A stretch of 10,218 nt of DNA, from NCBI GenBank assembly GCA_946480995.1, contig CAMLMF010000051.1, positions 1-10,218 on the forward strand. Direction: 5' to 3'. Shown here one piece after another: positions 1 to 5,640 of this stretch. Both the position numbers and the translations under genes were made by a program. How positions within the stretch are numbered: position 1 is the first letter of the stretch; every line of letters begins with the position of its first letter. The notes beneath the pieces are model-generated. The model did not search any database. It had not been told where the DNA came from and worked only from the letters and a program-made list of their open reading frames with translations. Source of the DNA: an uncultured Bdellovibrio sp. (lineage in GTDB: Bacteria; Bdellovibrionota; Bdellovibrionia; Bdellovibrionales; Bdellovibrionaceae).

Positions 1-359
1 GTGTTCTTCTTCGTGGTACTAAAAAAGAAGACGTTGAACGTGGTCAAGTTTTGGCTAAGCCAGGTTCTGTTAAACCTCACAAAAAATTCAAAGCTGAGGC
101 TTACATCCTTACTAAAGAAGAAGGCGGACGTCATACTCCATTCTTCAACGGTTACCGTCCTCAATTCTACTTCCGTACAACTGACGTAACAGGCGTTTGT
201 ACTTTGAAAGCTGGAACTGAAATGGTTATGCCTGGTGACCGCGTAGAATTGGCTGTTGAGTTGATCGCACCAATCGCTATGGAAAAAGAACTTCGCTTTG
301 CGATCCGTGAAGGCGGTCGTACAGTTGGAGCCGGCGTAGTTATTGAAATTCTTGAATAG
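1..359 (+). CDS. tuf: Elongation factor Tu, 3' end (partial)
   Basis: EF-Tu carries aminoacyl-tRNA to the ribosomal A site as a GTP-bound ternary complex in the cytoplasm. The window enters the gene in frame 3 (first full codon at 3) and shows the last 118 residues, ending with TAG at 357-359. These cover the end of domain II and all of domain III. Recognisable conserved stretches are the [18 protein letters not shown] segment at the domain II end, then [20 protein letters not shown], and [10 protein letters not shown] near the C-terminus. The GTPase domain lies outside the window. It sits upstream of tRNA-Trp and secE, the usual place of a tufB-type copy. Whether the genome has a second tuf cannot be told here. 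The identification is certain; the start is not visible. Confidence 0.98.
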   Translation, partial: VLLRGTKKEDVERGQVLAKPGSVKPHKKFKAEAYILTKEEGGRHTPFFNGYRPQFYFRTTDVTGVCTLKAGTEMVMPGDRVELAVELIAPIAMEKELRFAIREGGRTVGAGVVIEILE

Positions 360-389
360 CAATAACGCACTGTAACTGTTTATAATCAC

Positions 390-423
390 CCGGGGGACTC
401 CTTGACAAAAGGGTCCCCCTCGG
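390..423 (+). terminator. Hairpin after tuf, possible weak terminator
   Basis: A GC-rich stem pairs GGGGGAC at 392-398 with GTCCCCC at 413-419, with a loop of 14 bases; CC at 390-391 can add pairs with GG at 422-423 across a small bulge. The following bases (TGTTTCTTGG) are only mildly T-rich, so termination would be leaky. It may dampen read-through from tuf into tRNA-Trp and secE, or be a processing site ahead of the tRNA. The loop contains a perfect TTGACA (402-407), but no -10 box lies at a normal distance. Confidence 0.45.
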
Positions 424-460
424 TGTTTCTTGGCAGGTATTATTTTTTATGTTTTCGTGC

Positions 461-536
461 AGGGGTGTAGCTCCAGTGGTAGAGCGAACGACTCCAAATC
501 GTTAGGTCGTGGGTTCGAATCCCTCCGCCCCTGCCA
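461..536 (+). tRNA. trpT: tRNA-Trp (anticodon CCA)
   Basis: A full 76-base cloverleaf with an encoded CCA tail (534-536). The acceptor stem pairs AGGGGTG (461-467) with CGCCCCT (526-532), with G533 as discriminator base. The anticodon stem is AACGA (487-491) with TCGTT (499-503), enclosing the loop CTCCAAA with anticodon CCA at 494-496, which reads UGG. The T arm carries the GGTTCGAATCC core. A tRNA-Trp between tuf and secE is a widespread arrangement. No separate promoter is clear, so it is probably transcribed with tuf and/or secE and cut out of the transcript. Confidence 0.97.
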
Positions 537-564
537 AGTTGTTTCATCCTAGGAATGGGGAACT

Positions 565-942
565 ATGGAAAAAGCCAACTCAAAGATTCTGACTGTCAGC
601 TTCGCACTTGCCGCTATCTTGATCGCTTTAACTACATCATTGCTTATCAAAGCCTTCGCAGGAGCCTTCGGGGTTGTTGCTAAAGCCGCAGATTCAGATG
701 TGGTAAGACATGGATTGCCAATTGCTTTGGGACTTATCGTATTCGCAGTTTTGCAATTCAATCCACGCGTACTTGCTTGGGGTGAAGAAGTTGTGACTGA
801 GGTTCGTAAAGTCGTATGGCCGTCGCGCAAAGACACGACAGCGATGACAATTGCATGTGTTGTGATGGTTCTAATTTCGAGCGTAATCATCAGCACATTC
901 GACGTTGTATCAGGCTTTTTTATTAACTTTCTAATGAAATAA
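565..942 (+). CDS. secE: Preprotein translocase subunit SecE
   Basis: SecE is the small essential subunit of the SecYEG channel in the inner membrane and clamps the two halves of SecY together. The 125-residue product has the longer, three-helix architecture known from E. coli (127 residues) and not the single-helix form of about 60-70 residues common elsewhere. Hydrophobic segments lie at about 8-30, 47-65 and 94-118. The conserved cytoplasmic amphipathic helix, with EVRKVVWPSR at 79-88, lies just before the last membrane segment, as the family requires. ATG at 565 is preceded by AGGA and GGGG stretches at 551-560. It lies 28 bases after tRNA-Trp and 11 bases before nusG, with which it is surely co-transcribed. 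Confidence 0.96.
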   Translation: MEKANSKILTVSFALAAILIALTTSLLIKAFAGAFGVVAKAADSDVVRHGLPIALGLIVFAVLQFNPRVLAWGEEVVTEVRKVVWPSRKDTTAMTIACVVMVLISSVIISTFDVVSGFFINFLMK

Positions 943-953
943 GGAACGGGCAG

Positions 954-1487
954 ATGGATAAAAAGTGGTACATCGTTAACGTTCAAACGAGCTGTGAAAA
1001 CACGGCTAAAAAAGCCATCGAAGAAAAGATCAAAACCAGCAAAATGGAAGAGCTTTTCGGCGAAATTCTTATTCCAGCTGAAAACGTTGTTGAGCTTGTA
1101 AAAGGTCAAAAACAGACAAAATCGCGTAAATTTTTCCCGGGTTATATCTTCGTTCAGATGTTTTTGAATGATGAAACTTGGCATTTGGTACGTAATTCGT
1201 CTAAAGTTACGGGCTTCGTAGGTGGGACTAAAACTCGTCCTCCGGAAGTGCCGGAAGCGGAAGTTCTTCGTGTAACTCAGCAAATGTCTGGGGTCTCTGA
1301 AAAACCGAAGCCTAAAGTTAAGTTCGCTGTGGGTGAAAATGTGACTGTTATTGACGGTCCATTCTCGAACTTCCAGGGAACAGTAGAAGATATTAACGAG
1401 GACAAAGCGAAGCTTAAAGTTCTTGTCAGCATCTTCGGTAGACCAACTCCAGTGGAATTGGACTATATTCAGGTTGAAAAAAATTAA
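954..1487 (+). CDS. nusG: Transcription antitermination/elongation factor NusG
   Basis: NusG binds the RNA polymerase clamp through its N-terminal NGN domain and contacts Rho or ribosomal protein S10 through its C-terminal KOW domain, so it couples transcription to termination and translation. The 177-residue protein (E. coli has 181) starts with WYIVNVQT at 5-12. It carries the conserved FFPGYIFVQM segment at 60-69 within the NGN domain. A linker at about 112-123 leads to a KOW domain with VGENVTVIDGPFSNFQGTV at 126-144. ATG at 954 follows an AAGGAACGGG ribosome-binding region at 941-950 that overlaps the secE stop. A strong hairpin follows 34 bases after the stop. Confidence 0.98.
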   Translation: MDKKWYIVNVQTSCENTAKKAIEEKIKTSKMEELFGEILIPAENVVELVKGQKQTKSRKFFPGYIFVQMFLNDETWHLVRNSSKVTGFVGGTKTRPPEVPEAEVLRVTQQMSGVSEKPKPKVKFAVGENVTVIDGPFSNFQGTVEDINEDKAKLKVLVSIFGRPTPVELDYIQVEKN

Positions 1488-1520
1488 TTTAAGCGCTACA
1501 TAGGGTGGCACTTAGAACAA

Positions 1521-1551
1521 AAACGGAACCTTTGGGGTTCCGTTTATTATT
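1521..1551 (+). terminator. Perfect hairpin between nusG and rplK (terminator or attenuator)
   Basis: AAACGGAACC (1521-1530) and GGTTCCGTTT (1536-1545) form a perfect 10-bp stem with a 5-base loop, followed by ATTATT. This resembles a Rho-independent terminator whose U-tract is partly inside the stem. The A-rich 5' flank would let it act on the other strand too. It lies only 33 bases before the rplK start. It could therefore end the secE-nusG transcript, attenuate read-through, or be a structured leader for rplK. No convincing promoter is visible between it and rplK. Confidence 0.6.
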
Positions 1552-1578
1552 AACGAACACCTCTTGCAGGAGTGGGTC

Positions 1579-2001
1579 ATGGCAAAAAAAGTTACAGGAA
1601 TGATCAAGCTGCAAATACCGGCAGGGAAAGCTAATCCAGCTCCACCCGTTGGACCGGCACTTGGACAGCACGGGGTAAACATCATGGAATTCTGTAAGCA
1701 GTTCAACGCGCGTACGCAAGCGTTGGGTGATAGCATCATCCCTATCATCATCACTGTTTATCAGGACAGATCGTTTACTTTCATCACAAAAACACCACCG
1801 GTGTCTTCTTTGATCAAAAAGGCGTTGAAATTGGACTCAGGTTCAAAACAACCGCAAAAAGACAAAGTTGGCAAAATCAATAACGAACAAATCAAGCAAA
1901 TCGCTACAACGAAATTGCCTGATTTGAACTGCTTAAAAGTAGAATCAGCAATGTCACAAGTTGCCGGTACTGCTAAGAGCATGGGCATCGACATCGCATA
2001 A
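1579..2001 (+). CDS. rplK: 50S ribosomal protein L11
   Basis: L11 binds the GTPase-associated region of 23S rRNA at the base of the stalk and takes part in factor binding and RelA activation. From ATG 1579 the product is 140 residues, close to the usual 141-142. The N-terminal domain has [11 protein letters not shown] at 22-32, including the family's proline-rich thiostrepton-linked stretch, and NIMEFC at 34-39. The C-terminal rRNA-binding domain ends with GTAKSMGI. This start was chosen because AAGAAA-type extensions have no support, while CAGGAG at 1567-1572 lies 6 bases before ATG. An upstream in-frame TTG at 1564 would add five residues but overlaps this site. The stop overlaps the rplA ribosome-binding site, so the two are translated in tandem. 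Confidence 0.97.
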   Translation: MAKKVTGMIKLQIPAGKANPAPPVGPALGQHGVNIMEFCKQFNARTQALGDSIIPIIITVYQDRSFTFITKTPPVSSLIKKALKLDSGSKQPQKDKVGKINNEQIKQIATTKLPDLNCLKVESAMSQVAGTAKSMGIDIA

Positions 2002-2013
2002 GGGTGGTAAACA

Positions 2014-2721
2014 ATGGCAGGTAAAAAATTCGAAGCAGCCTCTAAAAAGGTTGATTCAACAAAAAAATACTCTGTTGATGAAGCATTCAAACTTGTGGTG
2101 GCTTCTGCCCCTGCGAAGTTCGATGAATCTATCGACGTAGCATTGCGCTTGGGTATTGATCCAAAGCAATCTGACCAACAAGTACGTGGTGCGATCTCAT
2201 TGCCTCACGGTCTTGGTAAAGACGTTAAAGTTGTTGTTTTCGCAAAAGGCCCGAAAGAGGCTGAAGCAAAAGCAGCAGGTGCAGACGTAGTTGGTTCTGA
2301 TGACCTAGTAGCAAAAATTCAAGGTGGCTGGTTAGATTTCGATAAATGTATCGCGACTCCAGACATGATGGCGACTGTTTCTAAAGTTGCTAAGATCCTT
2401 GGGCCTCGTGGTTTAATGCCGAATCCAAAAATCGGTACTGTAACTATGAACGTTGGTGAAGCCGTAGCTGCCGAGAAAAAAGGTAAGCTTGATTTCCGCG
2501 TTGATAAAGCAGGTATCGTACATGCTGGTATCGGTAAGAAATCAATGGGCGATGCTAAACTTCGTGATAACTTCATGACCCTTTTGGGCGCGATCGTTAA
2601 AGCGAAACCAGCATCTTCTAAAGGTATCTACATTCGCACTATCAACGTAGCTTCGACTATGGGTCCTGGTGTGAAAATCGAACCAAATGCGGCAGCAGCT
2701 GCAGCTGGAATGACTACTTAG
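2014..2721 (+). CDS. rplA: 50S ribosomal protein L1
   Basis: L1 forms the mobile L1 stalk on 23S rRNA that helps release deacylated tRNA from the E site. In many bacteria it also represses its own rplK-rplA mRNA. The 235-residue product matches the usual length (E. coli 234). The family signature ILGPRGLMPNPKIGTV lies at 128-143 in the insert domain, followed by the C-terminal part of the split RNA-binding domain. GGGTGG at 2002-2007 precedes ATG by 6 bases. The gap to rplK is 12 bases. A clear terminator-like hairpin follows 10 bases after the stop. An L1 binding site on this mRNA would be expected, but I could not assign one with confidence. Confidence 0.98.
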   Translation: MAGKKFEAASKKVDSTKKYSVDEAFKLVVASAPAKFDESIDVALRLGIDPKQSDQQVRGAISLPHGLGKDVKVVVFAKGPKEAEAKAAGADVVGSDDLVAKIQGGWLDFDKCIATPDMMATVSKVAKILGPRGLMPNPKIGTVTMNVGEAVAAEKKGKLDFRVDKAGIVHAGIGKKSMGDAKLRDNFMTLLGAIVKAKPASSKGIYIRTINVASTMGPGVKIEPNAAAAAAGMTT

Positions 2722-2728
2722 TTTTTTA

Positions 2729-2764
2729 ATTCCCCTGGTGTAAATCAGGGGATTTTTAGTTTTT
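2729..2764 (+). terminator. Rho-independent terminator/attenuator after rplA
   Basis: TCCCCTG (2731-2737) pairs with CAGGGGA (2746-2752) around an 8-base loop. T5 AG T5 follows directly (2753-2764), with a T/A-rich flank before it. This is a good intrinsic terminator. It divides rplKA from rplJL, so rplJL needs either its own promoter or partial read-through. Confidence 0.8.
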
Positions 2765-2775
2765 AAATTGCGATC

Positions 2776-2946
2776 AGAGACAGTAGGTTTCTTCTTGAAG
2801 ATCTAATCCCGCGACTGTGTGGGGCCTACCGAGATAAGGCAAAAAGGTTTCTATAAAGCTCTGTGTAAACAGAGTCTCAAACGACCTCCAAACCGACTGA
2901 TTCGCTCACACCCCTTCGCAAGAAGGGAAAGTCTAATGAAAGGAGG
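2776..2946 (+). promoter_or_regulatory. Structured rplJ 5' leader, L10-leader-like autoregulatory RNA
   Basis: The region between the rplA terminator and rplJ is non-coding and rich in paired elements. GTAGGTTTC (2783-2791) can pair with GGGGCCTAC (2821-2829), using three G-U pairs. CTCTGT (2859-2864) pairs with ACAGAG (2869-2874) around a GTAA tetraloop. CCCTTC (2912-2917) pairs with GAAGGG (2922-2927) around a GCAA tetraloop just before the ribosome-binding site. CCTCC at 2885-2889 is complementary to GGAGG at 2942-2946, the rplJ ribosome-binding site. In other bacteria the L10-L12 complex binds the rplJ leader and represses translation. Position and structure suggest the same here; the exact binding fold is inferred. 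I see no convincing promoter boxes upstream. Confidence 0.65.
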
Positions 2947-2953
2947 CTCACTT

Positions 2954-3481
2954 ATGATCACTCGCGCAGATAAAGAGCAGGAGATTAAGCTAATCACGGA
3001 GAAATTCGGAAAGGCTAAAGGAGCTTTCATCGTCGACTTCAAAGGTATCAAAGTTGAGCAAGTAACAAGCTTGCGTAAAAAACTTCATGGTACTGAGTCT
3101 GAGATGAAAGTTGTCCGTAACACTCTTGCAAAAAGAGCGTTCAAAGATCACCCAGCTATTGAAAAAGCTTTTGCTAATTCAATGAAAGGTACTAACGCCA
3201 TCGTATTCTCATACGGTGAAGTGAACGCTACTGCTAAAACACTTGCTGATTTTGCTAAGGACGTTGAAGTCCTGCAAATTAAATCAGGTGTAATGGATGG
3301 CGAAGCTTTGGATGACGCTAAAATTAAATTCTTGGCGACACTTCCGGGCAAAGACCAACTTCGCGCAATGTTCCTTGGTACACTATTGGGTGCAGGTTCT
3401 GCACTTGCTAGATGCTTAAATGCATACGCTGAGAAACTAGGCGGCGGAGCTGCTAGTACTGAAGAAGCTCCACAAGCATAG
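2954..3481 (+). CDS. rplJ: 50S ribosomal protein L10
   Basis: L10 anchors the L7/L12 dimers to the ribosome and with them forms the stalk that recruits GTPase factors. It also represses its own operon when bound to L12. From ATG 2954 it is 175 residues, in the normal range (E. coli 165). The N-terminal rRNA-binding domain includes [20 protein letters not shown] and the [11 protein letters not shown] stretch. The C-terminal helix that binds L12, containing [20 protein letters not shown], comes near the end and is followed by an Ala/Gly-rich tail. AAGGAGG at 2940-2946 lies 7 bases before ATG. An in-frame ATG at 2936 overlaps this site and lacks one of its own, and the open frame further upstream is leader RNA. 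rplL follows after 60 bases. Confidence 0.97.
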   Translation: MITRADKEQEIKLITEKFGKAKGAFIVDFKGIKVEQVTSLRKKLHGTESEMKVVRNTLAKRAFKDHPAIEKAFANSMKGTNAIVFSYGEVNATAKTLADFAKDVEVLQIKSGVMDGEALDDAKIKFLATLPGKDQLRAMFLGTLLGAGSALARCLNAYAEKLGGGAASTEEAPQA

Positions 3482-3541
3482 TGCTTGGGTTGCTGAAGTT
3501 TGAATTAATAAATTTATTTTTATCCTCTGGAGGATTTTAAA

Positions 3542-3910
3542 ATGGCTCTAACTAACGATCAATTGATTGACGCGTTATCTCAAAAAACTGTTCTTGAGAT
3601 CGCTGAACTTGTAAAAATGCTTGAAGAAAAATGGGGCGTTTCTGCTGCTGCTCCTGTAGCTGCTGCTGGCGCGGGCCCTGCTGCTGCTGTTGAAGAAAAA
3701 ACTGCTTTTGACGTGATCCTTGTTGACGCTGGCGCCAACAAAATCAACGTTATTAAAGAAGTTCGTGGCTTGACTGGTCTTGGTCTTGCTGAAGCTAAAG
3801 CACTTGTTGAAGCTGGCGGAAAAGCAGTTAAAGAAGGCGCTACTAAAGAAGATGCAGAAAAAATCAAGAAAGCTCTTGAAGCTGCAGGCGCGAAAGTTAC
3901 TGTTAAGTAG
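3542..3910 (+). CDS. rplL: 50S ribosomal protein L7/L12
   Basis: L7/L12 is the multi-copy acidic stalk protein. Its C-terminal domain recruits EF-Tu, EF-G, IF2 and RF3. The product is 122 residues (E. coli 121). The N-terminal dimerisation and L10-binding domain covers about 1-32. A flexible Ala-rich hinge with [19 protein letters not shown] follows. The globular C-terminal domain starts near FDVILVDAG and includes the conserved [19 protein letters not shown] face. TGGAGGA at 3528-3534 precedes ATG by 7 bases, a strong site fitting the high copy number needed. The 60-base gap after rplJ holds a 12-bp A/T palindrome (3507-3518) that could act as an unstructured translation enhancer or RNase site. 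A strong terminator follows, unlike the usual read-through into rpoB. Confidence 0.98.
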   Translation: MALTNDQLIDALSQKTVLEIAELVKMLEEKWGVSAAAPVAAAGAGPAAAVEEKTAFDVILVDAGANKINVIKEVRGLTGLGLAEAKALVEAGGKAVKEGATKEDAEKIKKALEAAGAKVTVK

Positions 3911-3936
3911 TTTTTGCTCTTTCTATGCAAATTCAG

Positions 3937-3969
3937 AAAAGCCTCTGGGAAACCGGGGGCTTTTTTTTG
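3937..3969 (+). terminator. Strong Rho-independent terminator after rplL
   Basis: GCCTCTGG (3941-3948) pairs with CCGGGGGC (3953-3960), with two G-U pairs and a 4-base loop. Eight T residues (3961-3968) follow directly, and AAAA at 3937-3940 can lengthen the stem with them. It begins 27 bases after the rplL stop and ends the ribosomal protein transcript. Confidence 0.9.
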
Positions 3970-4008
3970 TTTCGGGCTCCTGCCCTCAACCCCTTCGGGG
4001 CTGTCGCG

Positions 4009-4034
4009 AAAAAATCCCTTCCTGGGATTTTTTT
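4009..4034. terminator. Second, bidirectional terminator-like hairpin
   Basis: AAAAAATCCC (4009-4018) and GGGATTTTTT (4024-4033) form a 10-bp stem with a 5-base loop. The A6 and T7 runs give a U-tract on either strand. It backs up the rplL terminator. A small CCC-TTCG-GGG hairpin (3991-4000) lies just before it. Confidence 0.65.
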
Positions 4035-4053
4035 GTTCCCTTAGATATGTGCT

Positions 4054-4103
4054 ATGCGCATCCGGCGCTCGCCGGCCTTGAATACCGCATCCTGCGGGGC
4101 CGG
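4054..4103. repeat. Nested GC-rich palindromes, REP-like intergenic element
   Basis: Within a non-coding spacer, this 50-base block is far richer in GC than its flanks and is built of inverted repeats. ATGCGCAT is at 4054-4061. CCGGCG (4062-4067) faces CGCCGG (4070-4075). CCGGCC (4072-4077) faces GGCCGG (4098-4103), and it encloses CCGCA (4085-4089) with TGCGG (4093-4097). The second and third pairings share bases, so they are alternatives. This design resembles repetitive extragenic palindromes between convergent genes. The window holds a single copy, so repetition in the genome is inferred. The remaining spacer from 4104 to 4167 shows nothing I can name. Confidence 0.5.
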
Positions 4104-4167
4104 AGGTCTGAATTTAGTAAATACCCCACTCTTAGTTTCGGAGGCTCTCGGTTTTCGAATAAGGCAA

Positions 4168-4200
4168 AAAAAAGATCCGCGCTTTGCTGGATCTTTTTTC
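4168..4200. terminator. Bidirectional terminator between convergent rplL and kinase genes
   Basis: AAAAAAGATCC (4168-4178) pairs perfectly with GGATCTTTTTT (4189-4199) over 11 bp with a 10-base loop. On the minus strand the stem runs into a T8 tract. It lies 46 bases beyond the kinase stop codon and most likely ends the kinase transcript while also catching + strand read-through. Confidence 0.8.
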
Positions 4201-4245
4201 GTTTGATTGGTGGTTTTTTTAATTAACAGTTTGTGGTCGGTGTTT

Positions 4246-5472
4246 TTAGGGGATTGGGACCTGTGGGGCTTCTGCGGATGGTAGTGACAGTGTGAAGGTT
4301 GAGCCTTGGTTTTCGCCTTTGCTTTTTGCTGTGACTGTTCCGTGGTGGGCTTCGGCGAGGTGGCGGACGATGGCCAGTCCTAGTCCGAGGCCGCCATATT
4401 TTCTAACTGTTGAGCTGTCTGCTTGTTTGAAGGCCGTGAAAAGTTGTGGGAGCGCTTCTTCTTCAATGCCGACTCCTTGATCTTGAATTTCTAAATTTAG
4501 ATTGGGGCCTTTTCGAAAAAGGCGGATTTTTACTTCTTGGTTTTCTGTCGAAAATTTGACGGCATTTTCTAGAAGGTTCGTAATCATCTGTTTTAATCTT
4601 TTGCTGTCACCGTAAACCGTGGAGTCATTAGTTTCGTTGTTAAAATTCATGCGAATGTTTTTTTGCCGTGTTGTGGGGCCAAGGTTTGCAATGCATTCAT
4701 CGATCAAGCTTTTAAAATCGACCATTTGATTGTTAATGCGAACCCTGCCTGAAACCATCTGTGAAACATCCAAAAGATCTTCGATGATCGTTGTTTGGCG
4801 ATGTGCATTTCGAAAAATAATTTCCGCGGCTTGGGCGATAGCGGGATCATCGCTTTCATTATCCAATAAAAGTTCAGACCAGCCGACAATTGAGTTAAGC
4901 GGTGTTCTTAGTTCGTGCGAAAGATTTGTTAAAAATTCGTTCTTCGCTTGGTTCGCCTTTTTTAAGTCGGCGATATTGTCTTCCAGGGTCTTGTAAAGAT
5001 TTACATTTTCTAAAGCCACAGATGTTGTGTCAGCAAGAGCTTGCAACATTTCCATTTGGTCTTCGGAAGGGCGATGCTTTTTGCTCCAGTAAGTGCCAAT
5101 GGCGCCAATGGGATTTTCTTTACGGATCGGAGTCATTGCAAGGCTGCGCACAAACGTAGGTTCGTACGCATCAATAGGAACTCGCTCGTCATTATAAATG
5201 TCTTCGATAATGACTCCTTGTTTGTGTTCCATGGCCCAGCCGCTGACGCATGTGTGTATTGGGAAGCGTTGGCCTTTCCATAAGGGGCTGATTGCGTCTT
5301 CATCTGCATAAAAACAAAACTCACCGTCGCGCAAAACAAAGGTCGCTCCGTCTGCATGAGCAATTTCGCGGGCTGCCGTGCGCACAAGGGTCATTACCTC
5401 CGCCAAAGTTTTTGCAGAGGATAAGGCCTGAATCACCTTAACAAGAGTTTTAGTTTGCGAGTTAAAAGTCAT
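4246..5472 (-). CDS. GAF-domain sensor histidine kinase, soluble
   Basis: Predicted cytoplasmic two-component sensor kinase of 408 residues. A GAF-type sensory domain spans about 10-160 (it includes CVSGWAMEHKQGVIIEDI from 75). A short helical linker leads to a HisKA domain with the phospho-acceptor His186 in LSHELRTP (184-191). The HATPase domain shows the N box NLLENAVKFS (299-308), the G1 box DQGVGI (331-336), the F-box-like LFTAFKQAD and the G2 box GGLGLGLAIV (360-369). All catalytic motifs look intact. There is no membrane segment or signal peptide, so the stimulus should be internal; its ligand is unknown. No response regulator or receiver domain is nearby, making it an orphan kinase. 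I chose ATG 5472, with GGGGG just upstream; a 37-residue longer frame exists but a TATAAT box lies inside it. It ends in a short Pro-rich tail. Confidence 0.9.
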   Translation of the reverse strand: MTFNSQTKTLVKVIQALSSAKTLAEVMTLVRTAAREIAHADGATFVLRDGEFCFYADEDAISPLWKGQRFPIHTCVSGWAMEHKQGVIIEDIYNDERVPIDAYEPTFVRSLAMTPIRKENPIGAIGTYWSKKHRPSEDQMEMLQALADTTSVALENVNLYKTLEDNIADLKKANQAKNEFLTNLSHELRTPLNSIVGWSELLLDNESDDPAIAQAAEIIFRNAHRQTTIIEDLLDVSQMVSGRVRINNQMVDFKSLIDECIANLGPTTRQKNIRMNFNNETNDSTVYGDSKRLKQMITNLLENAVKFSTENQEVKIRLFRKGPNLNLEIQDQGVGIEEEALPQLFTAFKQADSSTVRKYGGLGLGLAIVRHLAEAHHGTVTAKSKGENQGSTFTLSLPSAEAPQVPIP

Positions 5473-5491
5473 AGAGCCCCCACAGCTTACC

Positions 5492-5520
5492 ATTATAACG
5501 CTAATTTTATTTATAGAAAT
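5492..5520 (-). promoter_or_regulatory. Candidate promoter of the histidine kinase gene
   Basis: On the minus strand a perfect TATAAT (5497 to 5492) lies 20 bases before the kinase ATG, after an A/T-rich stretch. The -35 region is weak: ATTTCT at a 17-base spacing shares only part of the consensus. If used, the transcript would start near 5485, which excludes the longer kinase frame. The site implies separate expression from the lipoprotein gene upstream. Confidence 0.45.
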
Positions 5521-5566
5521 TAAACTTAGTTTATATGCTAAAAGCCAGTTACGAATAGGATGCTGC

Positions 5567-5614
5567 TTTATGTTGGGCGACAAAGCGAAGGCGGATTGTA
5601 ATTTATGTTGGACG
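5567..5614. repeat. Short direct repeat, 35-base period
   Basis: TTTATGTTGGGCG (5567-5579) recurs as TTTATGTTGGACG (5602-5614) with one mismatch, and the G/C-rich bases after each copy are also alike. It lies in the 168-base gap between the two minus-strand genes. No function is evident. Confidence 0.4.
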
Positions 5615-5640
5615 CAAGCGACGGGGCGCAGAGCGTGGTT

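Noticed and set aside
1..189. GTG-initiated frame at the window start
   Set aside because: It is out of frame with the clear EF-Tu reading.
402..443. TTGACA (402-407) and TATTAT (438-443) as a promoter for tRNA-Trp/secE
   Set aside because: The spacing is 30 bases, far from the 16-18 needed, and TTGACA lies in a hairpin loop. Neither box has a suitable partner.
1474..1502. TTGAAA-17-TACATA as a promoter for rplK
   Set aside because: The -35 is fair, but the -10 matches only three of six bases and lacks the key final T. Too weak to call.
549..1511. Long open frame of 320 codons on the minus strand
   Set aside because: It lies exactly antisense to secE and nusG, which are certain genes, and its translation has no recognisable domain and an unnatural composition.
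2819..2953. N-terminal extension of rplJ by 45 codons
   Set aside because: The stretch is the structured leader RNA. The family length, conserved N-terminus and AAGGAGG site all point to ATG 2954.
3780..4226. Open frame of 148 codons overlapping the end of rplL
   Set aside because: It is a frame-shifted reading of rplL that continues through terminators and the palindromic block.
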